A stretch of DNA of 64,000 bases from Stenotrophomonas maltophilia (lineage in GTDB: Bacteria; Pseudomonadota; Gammaproteobacteria; Xanthomonadales; Xanthomonadaceae): assembly GCF_003205835.1 (NCBI RefSeq), contig NZ_CP029773.1, positions 2,884,501 through 2,948,500 on the forward strand, given 5' to 3'. Under the pieces are notes generated by a model, which was not told the DNA's origin, did not search any database, and saw only the letters and a list, made by a program, of their open reading frames with translations. Position 1 is the stretch's first letter. Every line of letters starts with the position of its first letter. Positions 34,562 to 43,434 of this stretch are shown one piece after another. Made by a program: the position numbers and the translations under genes.

Positions 34562-36472
34562 TCAATACACCGGCAGATCGATGTAACTGGCCTGCGCCGC
34601 GCTGTGCCAGACCCGCTGCGTGGCCTTCTGGTAGTCGCCCGGTTTGGCCAGATAGATGTTCGGCACGTAGGTCTGCGGGTTGCGGTCGTACAGCGGGAAC
34701 AGACTGGACTGCACCTGCACCATCACCCGGTGACCCTTCTGGAAGGTGTGGTTGGCGTTGGGCAGGTCGAAGCGGTACGGCAGCACCTGGTTCGCCGCCA
34801 GCGGCTTCGGATCGCTGAAGCTTTCGCGATAGCGGCCACGGAAGATCGCCAGCGACACCGGCAGCTCGTAGCCGCCCATCTCCGGCGTCGACGCTTCCTG
34901 GTCCGGATACACGTCGATCAGCTTCACCACCCAGTCGCTGTCGGTGCCACTGGTCGAGGCTTGCAGATGCACCACCGGCGCGCCACCGATGCGCAGCGGC
35001 GCGGTCAGCGGTTCGGTGATGAAGGTCAGCACGTCCGGGCGGCCATCAACGAAGCGCTGATCCTTGACCAGCCAGGTGGTCCACATGTCGCGGTCACCGA
35101 AACGCACCGGACGCGGCACGAACGGCACCGGCTTGGCCGGGTCGGACACGTATTCCTCGAAGTCGCCCTCGCCCGCCGCCGGTGCCTGGAACGCCAGCTT
35201 GCCGCCGGCACGCAGGTACAGCGGCTTGCTGCTGGCAGCACAGCCCTTGTCGCAGCTGCGTGGCCAGCCCTTCAGGCGATCCCAGTGGTTCTCGCCGGTG
35301 TTGTAGATCAGCACCGGCGGCGTATCCGCCTTCGGCGCACCGTCCACCAGGTACTGGTCGAAGAACGGCTTGAGCACATCACGGCGGAACTGCAGCGCGG
35401 TATCGCCATCGAACTTCAGCGCGCCCAGCTCGCTACCGCTGTAGTTCACCTGGCTGTGCCGCCACGGTCCCATCACCAGGTAGTTGCGGTTGTTGCCGCT
35501 GTCGCGCCCTTCCATTGCCTGGTAGGCGTGGTTGGCACCCCACATGTCCTCCTGGTCCCACAGACCCTGCAGCCACAGGGTCGGCACCTTCAATGGCGTC
35601 TTCGCCATCACCGCGTCCAGCGCCTGGCCCTGCCAGAAGCCGTCATAGGCCGGGTGCTCCACCAGTTTCTTCCACCAGGTCAGCTGGTCCACGCCGGTGA
35701 AACGCGCGTAGTCACCGGCCGAACCGATGCGCAGGAAGGTGCTGTAGTCATCGTAGCCGAGGCTGGGCAGCGGCGTGCCCTTGCCGCGCTTCTCGGTCTG
35801 CATCGCGAAGTAGTTGAAATTGACCTGGCGGAACGCGCCGTAGTTGAGCCAGTCGTCACCCATCCAGCCATCGACCATCGGGCTCTGCGGCGCGGCCACC
35901 TTCAGCGCCGGGTGCGGGTCGGTCAGCGCCATCACCACGGTGAAGCCCTCGTACGACGAGCCGAGCATACCGACCTTGCCGTTGCTCTCCGGCACGTTCT
36001 TCACCAGCCAGTCGATGGTGTCCCAGGCGTCGGTGGAATGGTCCACCTTGGTGTTGTTCAACGGCCCGCGCAGCGGCCGGGTCATCACGTAATCGCCCTC
36101 GGAGCCGTACTTGCCGCGGATGTCCTGGAATACGCGGATGTAACCGCCATCGACAAACACCTCGTCGCCCTGCGGCAGCAGGTCGCGCATGCGCGGCGAA
36201 TCACTGCGGCTGGCGCGGCCAGCTGCGTCGTAAGGCGTACGGGTCAGCAGGATCGGCGCATTGCGCGCGCCCTTGGGCACCACGATCACCGTATACAGCC
36301 TGGTGCCATCACGCATCGGCACCATCACCACGCGCTTGTCGTAGTCACGACCGACATCGGGGGCAACGAAGGGCTTGCCGCTGATGTCCGGGGTCATCGG
36401 CGGGGTTTCGGCGGCCAGCACGGTGCTGGACAGGCAAAGGGCGATGGCTACAGCAACGGCACGCACACGCAT
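34562..36472 (-). CDS. Secreted alpha-amino-acid ester hydrolase (CocE/NonD family)
   Basis: The protein has 636 residues from ATG 36472, with a signal peptide (AVAIALCLSSTVLAA). X. citri alpha-amino-acid ester hydrolase (AEH) has about the same length. These enzymes act on esters and amides of alpha-amino acids, including amino-beta-lactam side chains. The nucleophile motif GSSYEG is at residues 171-176 (Ser 173). The oxyanion-site stretch is QDIRGKYGSEGDY. The acidic cluster that selects the free amino group is present: MGDDWLNYGAF and WDQEDMWGANHAY. The catalytic His lies in MGPWRHSQVN. The ribosome binding site is GGGAGGGG. It is flanked by repeats, so it stands alone. Dipeptidyl-peptidase activity is a less likely alternative. 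Confidence 0.9.
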   Translation of the reverse strand: MRVRAVAVAIALCLSSTVLAAETPPMTPDISGKPFVAPDVGRDYDKRVVMVPMRDGTRLYTVIVVPKGARNAPILLTRTPYDAAGRASRSDSPRMRDLLPQGDEVFVDGGYIRVFQDIRGKYGSEGDYVMTRPLRGPLNNTKVDHSTDAWDTIDWLVKNVPESNGKVGMLGSSYEGFTVVMALTDPHPALKVAAPQSPMVDGWMGDDWLNYGAFRQVNFNYFAMQTEKRGKGTPLPSLGYDDYSTFLRIGSAGDYARFTGVDQLTWWKKLVEHPAYDGFWQGQALDAVMAKTPLKVPTLWLQGLWDQEDMWGANHAYQAMEGRDSGNNRNYLVMGPWRHSQVNYSGSELGALKFDGDTALQFRRDVLKPFFDQYLVDGAPKADTPPVLIYNTGENHWDRLKGWPRSCDKGCAASSKPLYLRAGGKLAFQAPAAGEGDFEEYVSDPAKPVPFVPRPVRFGDRDMWTTWLVKDQRFVDGRPDVLTFITEPLTAPLRIGGAPVVHLQASTSGTDSDWVVKLIDVYPDQEASTPEMGGYELPVSLAIFRGRYRESFSDPKPLAANQVLPYRFDLPNANHTFQKGHRVMVQVQSSLFPLYDRNPQTYVPNIYLAKPGDYQKATQRVWHSAAQASYIDLPVY

Positions 36473-36615
36473 GGAGACCCCTCCCGGCAGGAAAGCCTCA
36501 AGCCTACTCCTGCCTTGTACCGTGAAGTGTGGGCGGGCTTTGCATTCTGCGGTGGATGCAGGCAGGACTGATGGCACATGTGCGACCAGCTGCTGCGCCC
36601 GACGGCAACCGGTCA

Positions 36616-36687
36616 TGCCGGCCGCTGGCCGGCAACTTCATCCACCCCGGGCACGGTACGCGGTTGCCGGCCAGCGGCCGGCACTAC
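36616..36687. repeat. SMAG-type GTAG hairpins (inverted pair)
   Basis: TGCCGGCCGCTGGCCGGCAAC (36616-36636) and an inverted TTGCCGGCCAGCGGCCGGCACTAC (about 36664-36687) face each other. They fill the 218-bp gap between the ester hydrolase gene and the NTF2-like gene. Confidence 0.8.
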
Positions 36688-36690
36688 CGA

Positions 36691-37077
36691 TCAGGCTGCC
36701 GGCACTTCGTGCAACGCCAACCAGCGCCAACGGCCATCTTCCTGCCGCAGCACCGCCAGCGATTCCCGCCATGCGGGTACGCCGCCATCGATCGAATGCC
36801 CTTCGCGATAGCGCAGCACCGCCAGCGGTGACGGCGCTTCCACCGCCTGCACGGCTTCGATGGAAATCTGCAGCCCCGGCCGCGCGCCATGGCCACCCGC
36901 GAACAGTGCCTGCACGGCATTCCGATCCAGCCTGCGGCCACCGATACCGACCATGCTGAAGTCCGCGCAGAAATGCGCCATCAGATCATCCAGCACGTCG
37001 GTGCCGACGTCGGCACGGAACCAAGCCTGCAGCTTGTCGTGCAAGTGGTGGACTTCATGTTCTGCGGTGGTATCCAT
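36691..37077 (-). CDS. NTF2-like (SnoaL/DUF4440-type) small protein
   Basis: The protein has 128 residues from ATG 37077. The pattern is that of the NTF2-like alpha/beta cone fold: N-terminal helix HDKLQAWFRADVGTDVLDDL, then MAHFCADFSMVGIGGRRLD, two helices, and paired strands (SPLAVLRYREGHSI, ESLAVLRQEDGRWRWLALHE). Such proteins bind or isomerise small ligands; the ligand cannot be told. The start overlaps the stop of the MFS gene (TGATG), so it is cotranscribed with the exporter and probably serves the same compound. Confidence 0.75.
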   Translation of the reverse strand: MDTTAEHEVHHLHDKLQAWFRADVGTDVLDDLMAHFCADFSMVGIGGRRLDRNAVQALFAGGHGARPGLQISIEAVQAVEAPSPLAVLRYREGHSIDGGVPAWRESLAVLRQEDGRWRWLALHEVPAA

Positions 37078-38435
37078 CAGATGTTCTCCGGTTGCGAAAG
37101 AGTGAGCAACTGCGGCCGGCGCAGCAACGCCATCGGCAGCAGGGTCAGTACAGCAGCCAGACCCAGCGCCACGCCGGTGGCATGGGCCGGCAGCCATTGC
37201 ATGGCCAATGCCAGCAGCAGCGCGATGGCCGCGGTGCCGAGGCAGAAGCTGAGCTGGCGATTGAGGTTCCAGAGTGCGCTGGCATCACCCAGCGCCTCGC
37301 CCTCGACCCCATGGAAGGCCAGCGTCTGTGCGGTGCTGCTGCACAGGCTGCCGCCGGCGCCCATCAGCGCGAACAGCAGCCCGGCCAAGGCGACGTGCGG
37401 CTGCGGCAGCAGCGCCATCAACAGCAGGCCGCCGGCCTGCAGAAGCATGCCCGTACGCAGTACCGTGGCCGGACCGAAGCGAGCCAGCAGGCGCTTGCTG
37501 GCCGTGATCGCCATGGCCGAGGCCAGCGCCCAGGGCAGCATCAGCGCGCCGATGCGCGCGGCACTGTAACCAGCCTGGTGCAACTGCAGCGTGCTGACCA
37601 GCTGGCTGCCGATGAATACACCGGGTACTGCCAGGTAGACCAGCATCGCCAGGCGCAGGCCGCGATGGGATAGCAATGACCAGCGCAGCAGGGGTTGCGC
37701 CTGCTGCCGTGCATGCCGCAGGTGGGCCGCCGCCAACAGCAATGCGATCAACAGCAGTACGGCGCCGGCGGCCCGATGGCCGGGTTCACCCAGCCAGGTC
37801 AGCGCCAGCAGCAGTGCGCCCAGCGCCAGCATCGCGGTGGACAGCGCATAGGCCTGCAGGCGTGGCGCACTACGCGCGCCATCGGCCGGCATCCACGCCA
37901 GCACCAGTCCAATCGCCACCACGGCCAGCGGCAGGCTGGCCCAGAGCACACCGCGCCAGGACAACCACTGCACCAGCAGCCCACCGAGCGCGGGCGCCAG
38001 TGCCGGTACCAGCAGCGCCACCAGCAGGATGCGGCGGGTCAGCGCGCCACGCTGGTCGGGCGTGCACTGTCGGTACGCTGCCGCCTGTGCCACCGGAATC
38101 AGCAGGCCACCGGCCAGGCCCTGCAGCAGGCGCCAGCCCAGCAGCCAGCCGATACCCGGTGCGGCGCCGGCCAGCGCAGCGGCAACCGCGAACAGCAGCA
38201 ACGCCACCAGCAGCAGGCGGCGCTCACCACAGCGCGCGGCCAGCCAGGGCGCCAGCGGAATCACCACGCTCAGGCCCAGCATGTAGGCGGTGCCCACCCA
38301 GGCCAGGGTGCTGATATCGGCGTGCATCTCCGCTGCCAATGCCGGATAGGCCACCGTGGCGATGAACATGTTGACCAGATCCAGGGCGAACACCAGCAGG
38401 AAGATCGCCTCATGGCGCAGGCGGGGGGACGGCAT
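37077..38435 (-). CDS. MFS multidrug-type exporter
   Basis: The protein has 452 residues and about 12-14 transmembrane segments. N-terminal part: FLLVFALDLVNMFIATVAYP and LAWVGTAYMLGLSVVIPLAP. The motif-A region is AARCGERRLL. The motif-C-like LVPALAPALGGLLVQWLSWR is characteristic of drug:H+ antiporters (DHA family, EmrB/Bcr-like). No signal peptide. It is divergent from a LysR regulator at 38541 (105-bp gap), which is the usual layout for a regulated efflux gene, and is followed by the NTF2-like gene in the same transcript. Confidence 0.88.
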   Translation of the reverse strand: MPSPRLRHEAIFLLVFALDLVNMFIATVAYPALAAEMHADISTLAWVGTAYMLGLSVVIPLAPWLAARCGERRLLLVALLLFAVAAALAGAAPGIGWLLGWRLLQGLAGGLLIPVAQAAAYRQCTPDQRGALTRRILLVALLVPALAPALGGLLVQWLSWRGVLWASLPLAVVAIGLVLAWMPADGARSAPRLQAYALSTAMLALGALLLALTWLGEPGHRAAGAVLLLIALLLAAAHLRHARQQAQPLLRWSLLSHRGLRLAMLVYLAVPGVFIGSQLVSTLQLHQAGYSAARIGALMLPWALASAMAITASKRLLARFGPATVLRTGMLLQAGGLLLMALLPQPHVALAGLLFALMGAGGSLCSSTAQTLAFHGVEGEALGDASALWNLNRQLSFCLGTAAIALLLALAMQWLPAHATGVALGLAAVLTLLPMALLRRPQLLTLSQPENI

Positions 38436-38540
38436 CGGCGGCGCTCCAGCGGGGAAGCGGCCAGCATGCCGTCCGGACCTTGTTGGAAAAACACGACGGC
38501 AGCTGCAACACTGTCAAACCTGTTTTGACAATGGATCATC

Positions 38541-39437
38541 ATGGTCAGCCTCGATCGCTTCGATATCTTCCGCGCCGTGGTCGAGGCCGGCAGCCTGACC
38601 GCCGCCGCCGATCGCCTGGGCCTGAGCCGCGCGGTGGTCAGCTTCAACCTGAAGCGGCTGGAACAGGAGCTGGGCGTGACCCTGTTGCTGCGCAGTACCC
38701 GCCACCTGGCCCTGACCGATGCCGGCGAGCAGTTCCTGCAGCACTGCGTGCAGGCGCTGGATGCAGCGCAGGCGGCGATCGATGCCGCACGCCGCGACCA
38801 GCATCAGCTGCAGGGTGTGCTGCGCCTGACCACCACCCCGGAGTACGCACAGCTACGCCTGATTCCTGCGTTGGAGGCGTTCCGTGCACGGCATCCGGCC
38901 CTGCAGTTGCACCTGTCCACGTCGCCCGCACCGGCCGACCTGATTCCCGAGCGGTTCGACCTGGCGATCCGCCTCGGCCGTCTGCCCGATTCGGGCCTGC
39001 ACGCCAGCGAACTGGAACGGCACCCACTGTGCGCGGTGGCGGCTCCGTCCCTGCTGGCACGCCTGCCCTCTGCCGATGCTGCCGATGACCCCGTGCAGCT
39101 GGGCACCCTGCCCCGCCTCGGCTACCCGCGCCTGGCCGACGTGCCGGTGATCGCGCCCGACGGCAGCGACGCCTTGTTTGCCACCAACCCGGGCAATGCA
39201 GTGGTGCGCGTGGATGGTGCCAGTAGCCTGCGCGCCTTCGCCGTGGCCGGCGCCGGGGTCACCGTGCTGCCACGCTGGCTGATCGAGGACGACCTGGCCC
39301 AGGACCGGCTGCGCCCGGTGCTGCGCCAGCACCGGTTCCCGCAGCAGAGCGTGTACGCGGTCTACCCGCACAGCACGCAGCCCTCACCGAAGGTGCGGCA
39401 GCTGATCGATTTCCTGCGCGGGTGGTTCGCCACATGA
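38541..39437 (+). CDS. LysR-family regulator divergent from the MFS exporter
   Basis: The protein has 298 residues. The N-terminal helix-turn-helix (residues 1-60) reads FDIFRAVVEAGSLTAAADRL and GLSRAVVSFNLKRLEQELG. The substrate-binding domain follows, with RFDLAIRLGRLPDSGLHASE and the C-terminal YAVYPHSTQPSPKVRQLIDF, as in CrgA-type members that control efflux genes. The regulated promoter is probably the 105-bp gap shared with the exporter gene, which holds CAAACCTGTTTTGACAAT. The stop codon is within the arm of a long palindrome at 39437. Confidence 0.9.
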   Translation: MVSLDRFDIFRAVVEAGSLTAAADRLGLSRAVVSFNLKRLEQELGVTLLLRSTRHLALTDAGEQFLQHCVQALDAAQAAIDAARRDQHQLQGVLRLTTTPEYAQLRLIPALEAFRARHPALQLHLSTSPAPADLIPERFDLAIRLGRLPDSGLHASELERHPLCAVAAPSLLARLPSADAADDPVQLGTLPRLGYPRLADVPVIAPDGSDALFATNPGNAVVRVDGASSLRAFAVAGAGVTVLPRWLIEDDLAQDRLRPVLRQHRFPQQSVYAVYPHSTQPSPKVRQLIDFLRGWFAT

Positions 39438-39500
39438 AAAGGGGACGGAGGGGATCAAGTCGTTTATGCATAAGCGACTTGATCCCCTCCGTCCCCTTTT
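39437..39500. terminator. 64-nt near-perfect palindrome (bidirectional terminator or REP)
   Basis: Two 26-base arms are exact complements: AAAAGGGGACGGAGGGGATC with AAGTCG, and the inverse. The loop is centred on TTATGCATAA. The right arm ends in CCCCTTTTT and the left begins AAAAGGGG, so each strand reads as a stem followed by T residues. It lies between the convergent LysR and GH3 genes and overlaps the LysR stop codon. Repeats of the GGGGACGGAGGGG type are found dispersed in other genomes, where they accompany REP-associated transposases. None is encoded here. Confidence 0.8.
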
Positions 39501-39549
39501 TCAGACACGGCCCTGTGCCGGGCCGTGTCTTCAGGCATCAGCGCAGCAC

Positions 39550-42333
39550 CTACTCCACCAGCTGTACATCCACCGTCTGCAGCGGTTCGGCGGCATTGCG
39601 CGACAGCTGTACCTGGTAACTGCCGCCGTCGATCTTCCACTGGCGGGCCTGCGCATCGTAGTGGGCCAGGGTCTTCGGCTCGGCTTCGATGCGGATGCGA
39701 CGCTGTTCGCCCGGCTGCAGGGTCACCTTGTCGTAGCCGATCAGGCGGATCGGCGTGGTGCTGCCGGCCGGCAGCTTCAGGTACAGCTGCGCGACGTCGG
39801 CACCGGGGCGCTTGCCGGTGTTGCGGATGTCGACGCTGGCGACCAGGCGCGAACCCTCCACGCTCACCTTCAGGTTTTCATAGGCGAAGGAGGTGTAGGA
39901 CAGGCCGTGGCCGAACGCGAAGGTCGGGGTCAGGCCCTTGGCCGCCATCCACTTGTAGCCGACGTTGGCGCCTTCGATATCGAAATCGAACACATCGCCG
40001 AACGGCTTGGCCGGCTTGAAGCCGAGGCCGTCGATGTGCGGGCGCGGCAGCTGCGATTCGTCCGTCACCCAGGTCACCGGCAGGCGGCCGGATGGATTGA
40101 CCTGGCCGGTCAGCAGCGCGGCAATGCCTTCGCCACCGCGGATGCCCGGGTACCAGGCCTGCAGCATCGCCGGCACCTGCGCCAGCCACGGCGTGCGCAC
40201 CGGGCCGTTGGTTTCCAGCACCAGCACGGTCTTCGGGTTGGCCTTGGCCACGGCCGAGATCAGGGCGTCCTGATTATCCGGCAGCTGCATGTCCGGCAGG
40301 TCCACCGATTCGGCCGCCCACTGGGTGGCGAACACGATGGCCACGTCGGCCTGCGCTGCTGCCTTGGCCGCAGCGGCGGCGTTGGTGCCGTCCACATACT
40401 CGATGGTTGCATCCGGACGCGCCGCACGCAGCGATTCCAGCGGCGAGGACGGGTGGAAGATCACCGGGCCCGGCCAGGTGGTCGGCAGCACGCCCGGCAC
40501 CGCGTTGGTGCCCTTGGCGGTCACGCCCACCATCGACGAACCACCGCCACCGATCACGCCCTTGTCGGCATGGCCGCCGATGATGACGATGCGCTTCACG
40601 CTGTCGGCCAGCGGCAGCAGGTTGCCTTCATTGCGCAGCAGCACGCTGCCTTCTTCCACTGTGCGCTGAGCGACGGCGAAACCGGCCTCGGCGTCGACCT
40701 TCTGGTGCTGCGGCGGGTTGTCGAAGTTGCCGTGCAGGAACATCGTGCGCAGGATGCGCGCCACCATGTCGTTCAGGCGCGCCTGCGGCACCACGCCGCC
40801 GTGCACGGCCAGGCGCAGCGGCTCATCGAAGAACACCGCTGCGTCGAACACTTCACCGGCCGACTGCTGGTCCAGGCCGGCCAGCGCCGCCTTCGAGCCA
40901 CTGTGCACGCCACCCCAGTCGGACATCACGAAACCAGGGAACTTCCATTCCTGCTTCAGCACCTGGTTCATCAGGTAGCCGTTCTCGCAGCCGTAGGTAC
41001 CGTTGATCTTGTTGTACGAGCACATCGCCACGCCCGGGCGACCGGCGTCCAGCGCGATCTCGAAGGCCAGCAGGTCCGACTCGTGCATGGCCTGTTCGCC
41101 GATGCGCACGTCGTGGAAGTTGCGACGGGTCTCCATGTCGTTCAGCGCGAAATGCTTCATCGAGGAGATCACGTGCTGGCTCTGCACGCCCTGGATCAGC
41201 GCGCCAACCATCGAACCGGCCAGCAGCGGATCTTCACCGGCATATTCGAAGTTGCGGCCGTTGCGCGGGTCGCGCTGCAGGTTGACGCTGCCCGACAGCA
41301 GGATGTTGAAGCGCTGTTGCCACGCCTCGCGGCCCATCGTCGCACCGCCGGCAAAGGCAACCTGCGGGTTCCAGCTCGATGCGGTGGACGGGCCCGAAGG
41401 CATGGCCGTGGCGAAGTCGCCCGGACGGATGCCACCCGGATTGGTCACGCCGACGCCGGCATCGGCCGACTGCTGCGACGGAATGCCCAGGCGTGCCACG
41501 CCGGGCACGAAACCGGCCGAGCCGACCGCGCCTTCCGGCAGCGGGCCACCGTCCTTGCCCAGCCCGAAGTAGCTGTGCAGCATCTGGAACTTCTCATCCT
41601 CGGTCATCGCCTTCAGCAGCAACGCAGCGCGTGCATCGGCGTTGAGGGTGGTGTCCATCCACGGCGTGTCGCCGTGCTTGTCGGCGGCGTAGGCCAGGGT
41701 CAGCAGCGTGGCACGCAGGGTGCTGCCTTCCACCTTGAACGGTGCGCTGCTGGCGGCCTGGAAACCATCGCTGAAGTAGCTGGCATCGGCCTCCAGCGCC
41801 ACACGCGCCGGATCGAAGCCTGCGGCCTTGGCCGATTCACCGGCCACCGCGCCGAGCAGCACCGCCGGTGCGCCCAGCCGCGAACGCGTGACCAGCGCCG
41901 GCAGCTGCGCGGCACCTGCGCCGGCATCGGTGTACACCGCCACGGTGTGGCGGCCATCGTCCAGGCGCAGGTAGTTCAGGCCCGGCTGGTCGGGGCCGGA
42001 TTCAGCGGCGATCGGCAGCCGGGTCAGCACGGCCTGGCCGCGCTGGGTCTGGCCATCGTCCTTGCCCGCAGCAATGAAGCGGTACGCGTAGCCCAGGCCA
42101 TCGGCCAGCACCTGCAGCGGATCGACCTGGCCGATGCCGCGCTGCACCTGGCGCACGCTCACCGCGTCCACCTTCAGGCTCTTCAGCTGGGCGGCCAGGG
42201 CCGGCATCGCCTCGGCGGTCGGGGCCTGTTCCAGGGTCAGCACAGTGAACGCGGCGGGGTCGGCCCAGGCTGGGGCAACCAGTGCGGCAGACAGGGCCAG
42301 GGACAGTGCAAGCGGCTTTGTAAACGTTTTCAT
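39550..42333 (-). CDS. Secreted GH3 beta-glucosidase with an EEP-like N-terminal domain
   Basis: The protein has 927 residues from ATG 42333, with a signal peptide (PLALSLALSAALVAPAWA). From about residue 225 on it is glycoside hydrolase family 3: the KHF motif at 393-395, YNKINGTYGCENGYL, and the nucleophile in FVMSDWGG (Asp 472), then a GH3 C-terminal domain and a fibronectin III-like domain at the end (VAQLYLKLPAGS). GH3 enzymes remove beta-linked sugars from oligosaccharides. Residues 28-215 are unusual. They follow the order of endonuclease/exonuclease/phosphatase domains (FTVLTLEQAP, KVDAVSVRQV, RGQAVLTRLPI, HTVAVYTDAG, PAVLLGAV), but the catalytic Asn, Glu, His and Asp are not kept. 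The Shine-Dalgarno sequence is weak, so the start is moderately certain. Confidence 0.88.
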   Translation of the reverse strand: MKTFTKPLALSLALSAALVAPAWADPAAFTVLTLEQAPTAEAMPALAAQLKSLKVDAVSVRQVQRGIGQVDPLQVLADGLGYAYRFIAAGKDDGQTQRGQAVLTRLPIAAESGPDQPGLNYLRLDDGRHTVAVYTDAGAGAAQLPALVTRSRLGAPAVLLGAVAGESAKAAGFDPARVALEADASYFSDGFQAASSAPFKVEGSTLRATLLTLAYAADKHGDTPWMDTTLNADARAALLLKAMTEDEKFQMLHSYFGLGKDGGPLPEGAVGSAGFVPGVARLGIPSQQSADAGVGVTNPGGIRPGDFATAMPSGPSTASSWNPQVAFAGGATMGREAWQQRFNILLSGSVNLQRDPRNGRNFEYAGEDPLLAGSMVGALIQGVQSQHVISSMKHFALNDMETRRNFHDVRIGEQAMHESDLLAFEIALDAGRPGVAMCSYNKINGTYGCENGYLMNQVLKQEWKFPGFVMSDWGGVHSGSKAALAGLDQQSAGEVFDAAVFFDEPLRLAVHGGVVPQARLNDMVARILRTMFLHGNFDNPPQHQKVDAEAGFAVAQRTVEEGSVLLRNEGNLLPLADSVKRIVIIGGHADKGVIGGGGSSMVGVTAKGTNAVPGVLPTTWPGPVIFHPSSPLESLRAARPDATIEYVDGTNAAAAAKAAAQADVAIVFATQWAAESVDLPDMQLPDNQDALISAVAKANPKTVLVLETNGPVRTPWLAQVPAMLQAWYPGIRGGEGIAALLTGQVNPSGRLPVTWVTDESQLPRPHIDGLGFKPAKPFGDVFDFDIEGANVGYKWMAAKGLTPTFAFGHGLSYTSFAYENLKVSVEGSRLVASVDIRNTGKRPGADVAQLYLKLPAGSTTPIRLIGYDKVTLQPGEQRRIRIEAEPKTLAHYDAQARQWKIDGGSYQVQLSRNAAEPLQTVDVQLVE

Positions 42334-42670
42334 CGGCAGGCGTAATTCCGTTGCCAAGGCAATCGGTCCAGGGAAAGTGCCGCCGAAGGGTGCAGCGTTC
42401 ATGCCGCGCAGGGGTTGCCAGGCAACGTCCCGCAGGCCGAAGGACGGGCCGGTCTGCGCCTGGGACCCTCCTCCCGGCGTGACAACCTGCCTGTCCGGGC
42501 CGCGCAGGGCGACCCAATCATGTGAAGATTGTGCGAGGGCGTTCACACCTGTCAACAGGACCTAAGTCACAGGCTGACCCCAGCCACTGGTTATCAGGCC
42601 ATCACCGGCGGTCATCAGCGCGCCGCGCGAGGCTGCTGATAATGAGGGTCCCTGGCCACGAACCGAGCCC

Positions 42671-43105
42671 ATGACCGTACATCGCGACTTCGACCATCTC
42701 TGGCGCGACCGCTGTGACACCTCCAGCCAACGCGCGCCGCGCGTGCTGATCCGGGTGTTCGTGGCCCCGGGTGAGCTGGAGCGCAGCGTGGCGTTCTACG
42801 AGCAGTTGCAGGGCGTGGTGGCCGATGCGGGGTTCCCGTTTCCGGAGGCCGGCCTGCGTCTGGCGATGGTCGGTGCGTTCCTGTTGATCGAGGGCAGCGA
42901 GGCGGCGCTGGCGCCGTTCACTTCGACCACGGGAACGCTGCTGGTCGACGATGTTCGGCCCTATCACGACAAGCTGGTGGCGGCTGGCGCTGAAATCATC
43001 TTCCCGCTGCAGGTGGTCCCGACCGGGGCGGCGTTCAATGCGGTGCATCCCGATGGCACGGTGGTCGAGTACGTGCATCACCGGCCGGATCCGCAGGGGC
43101 GGTGA
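42671..43105 (+). CDS. VOC-family (glyoxalase-fold) protein
   Basis: The protein has 144 residues. It has the paired beta-alpha-beta modules of the vicinal-oxygen-chelate fold: PRVLIRVFVAPGELERSVAF YEQL, then LAMVGAFLLIEGSE, and the second half TTGTLLVDDVRPYHDKLVAA and GTVVEYVHHRPD. Some metal-ligand positions of true glyoxalases appear (Glu in LIEGSE and in VVEYV), but the substrate is unknown. The gene is divergent from the GH3 gene across 337 bp. That gap shows no further gene; a TTGCC-aa-GGCAA inverted repeat lies at 42351-42362. Confidence 0.78.
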   Translation: MTVHRDFDHLWRDRCDTSSQRAPRVLIRVFVAPGELERSVAFYEQLQGVVADAGFPFPEAGLRLAMVGAFLLIEGSEAALAPFTSTTGTLLVDDVRPYHDKLVAAGAEIIFPLQVVPTGAAFNAVHPDGTVVEYVHHRPDPQGR

Positions 43106-43140
43106 GGGTGCGCGCGGCCGGGCTGCGCCCGGCACCCGCG

Positions 43141-43165
43141 GTAGTGCCGGCCGCTGGCCGGCAAC
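43141..43165. repeat. SMAG-type GTAG hairpin
   Basis: GTAGTGCCGGCCGCTGGCCG followed by GCAAC; the stem is TGCCGGCC/GGCCGGCA. It lies just after the VOC gene. Confidence 0.8.
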
Positions 43166-43336
43166 CTCAGAAGCAACAGCAGAAGCAACAGCGGGCTTCC
43201 TGTGGGGTGGCGGGGTGGGCCCGGTTGCGGGGGACGGCGCAAGTACGTCCATGTAGCCTCGGTCGCGCCATCCATGGCGCTCACGCCCCCGCAACCGGAC
43301 CCACCCCGCCTTCGACAATTCCCTGCACGGCCTGCT

Positions 43337-43425
43337 GTAGCCGAGCCGATGCTCGGCTGCTCTTCGTTCAACTGTCGGAATATTCGATTTCGATGGAGAT
43401 TCATCCACGCATGGCGTGGATCTAC
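43337..43425. repeat. Two SMAG-type hairpins before an AraC gene
   Basis: GTAGCCGAGCCGATGCTCGG begins at 43337, and ATCCACGCATGGCGTGGATCTAC lies at 43403-43425 (stem ATCCACGC/GCGTGGAT). The second hairpin ends 9 bases before the AraC start at 43435 and would therefore cover its leader. The 43106-43434 gap contains nothing else that looks like a gene. Confidence 0.75.
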
Positions 43426-43434
43426 AATTCCTCC

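Noticed and set aside
43102..43434. Longer start for the AraC gene (337 codons)
   Set aside because: The added segment reads through two repeat hairpins and has no domain; it would be a translated repeat region.
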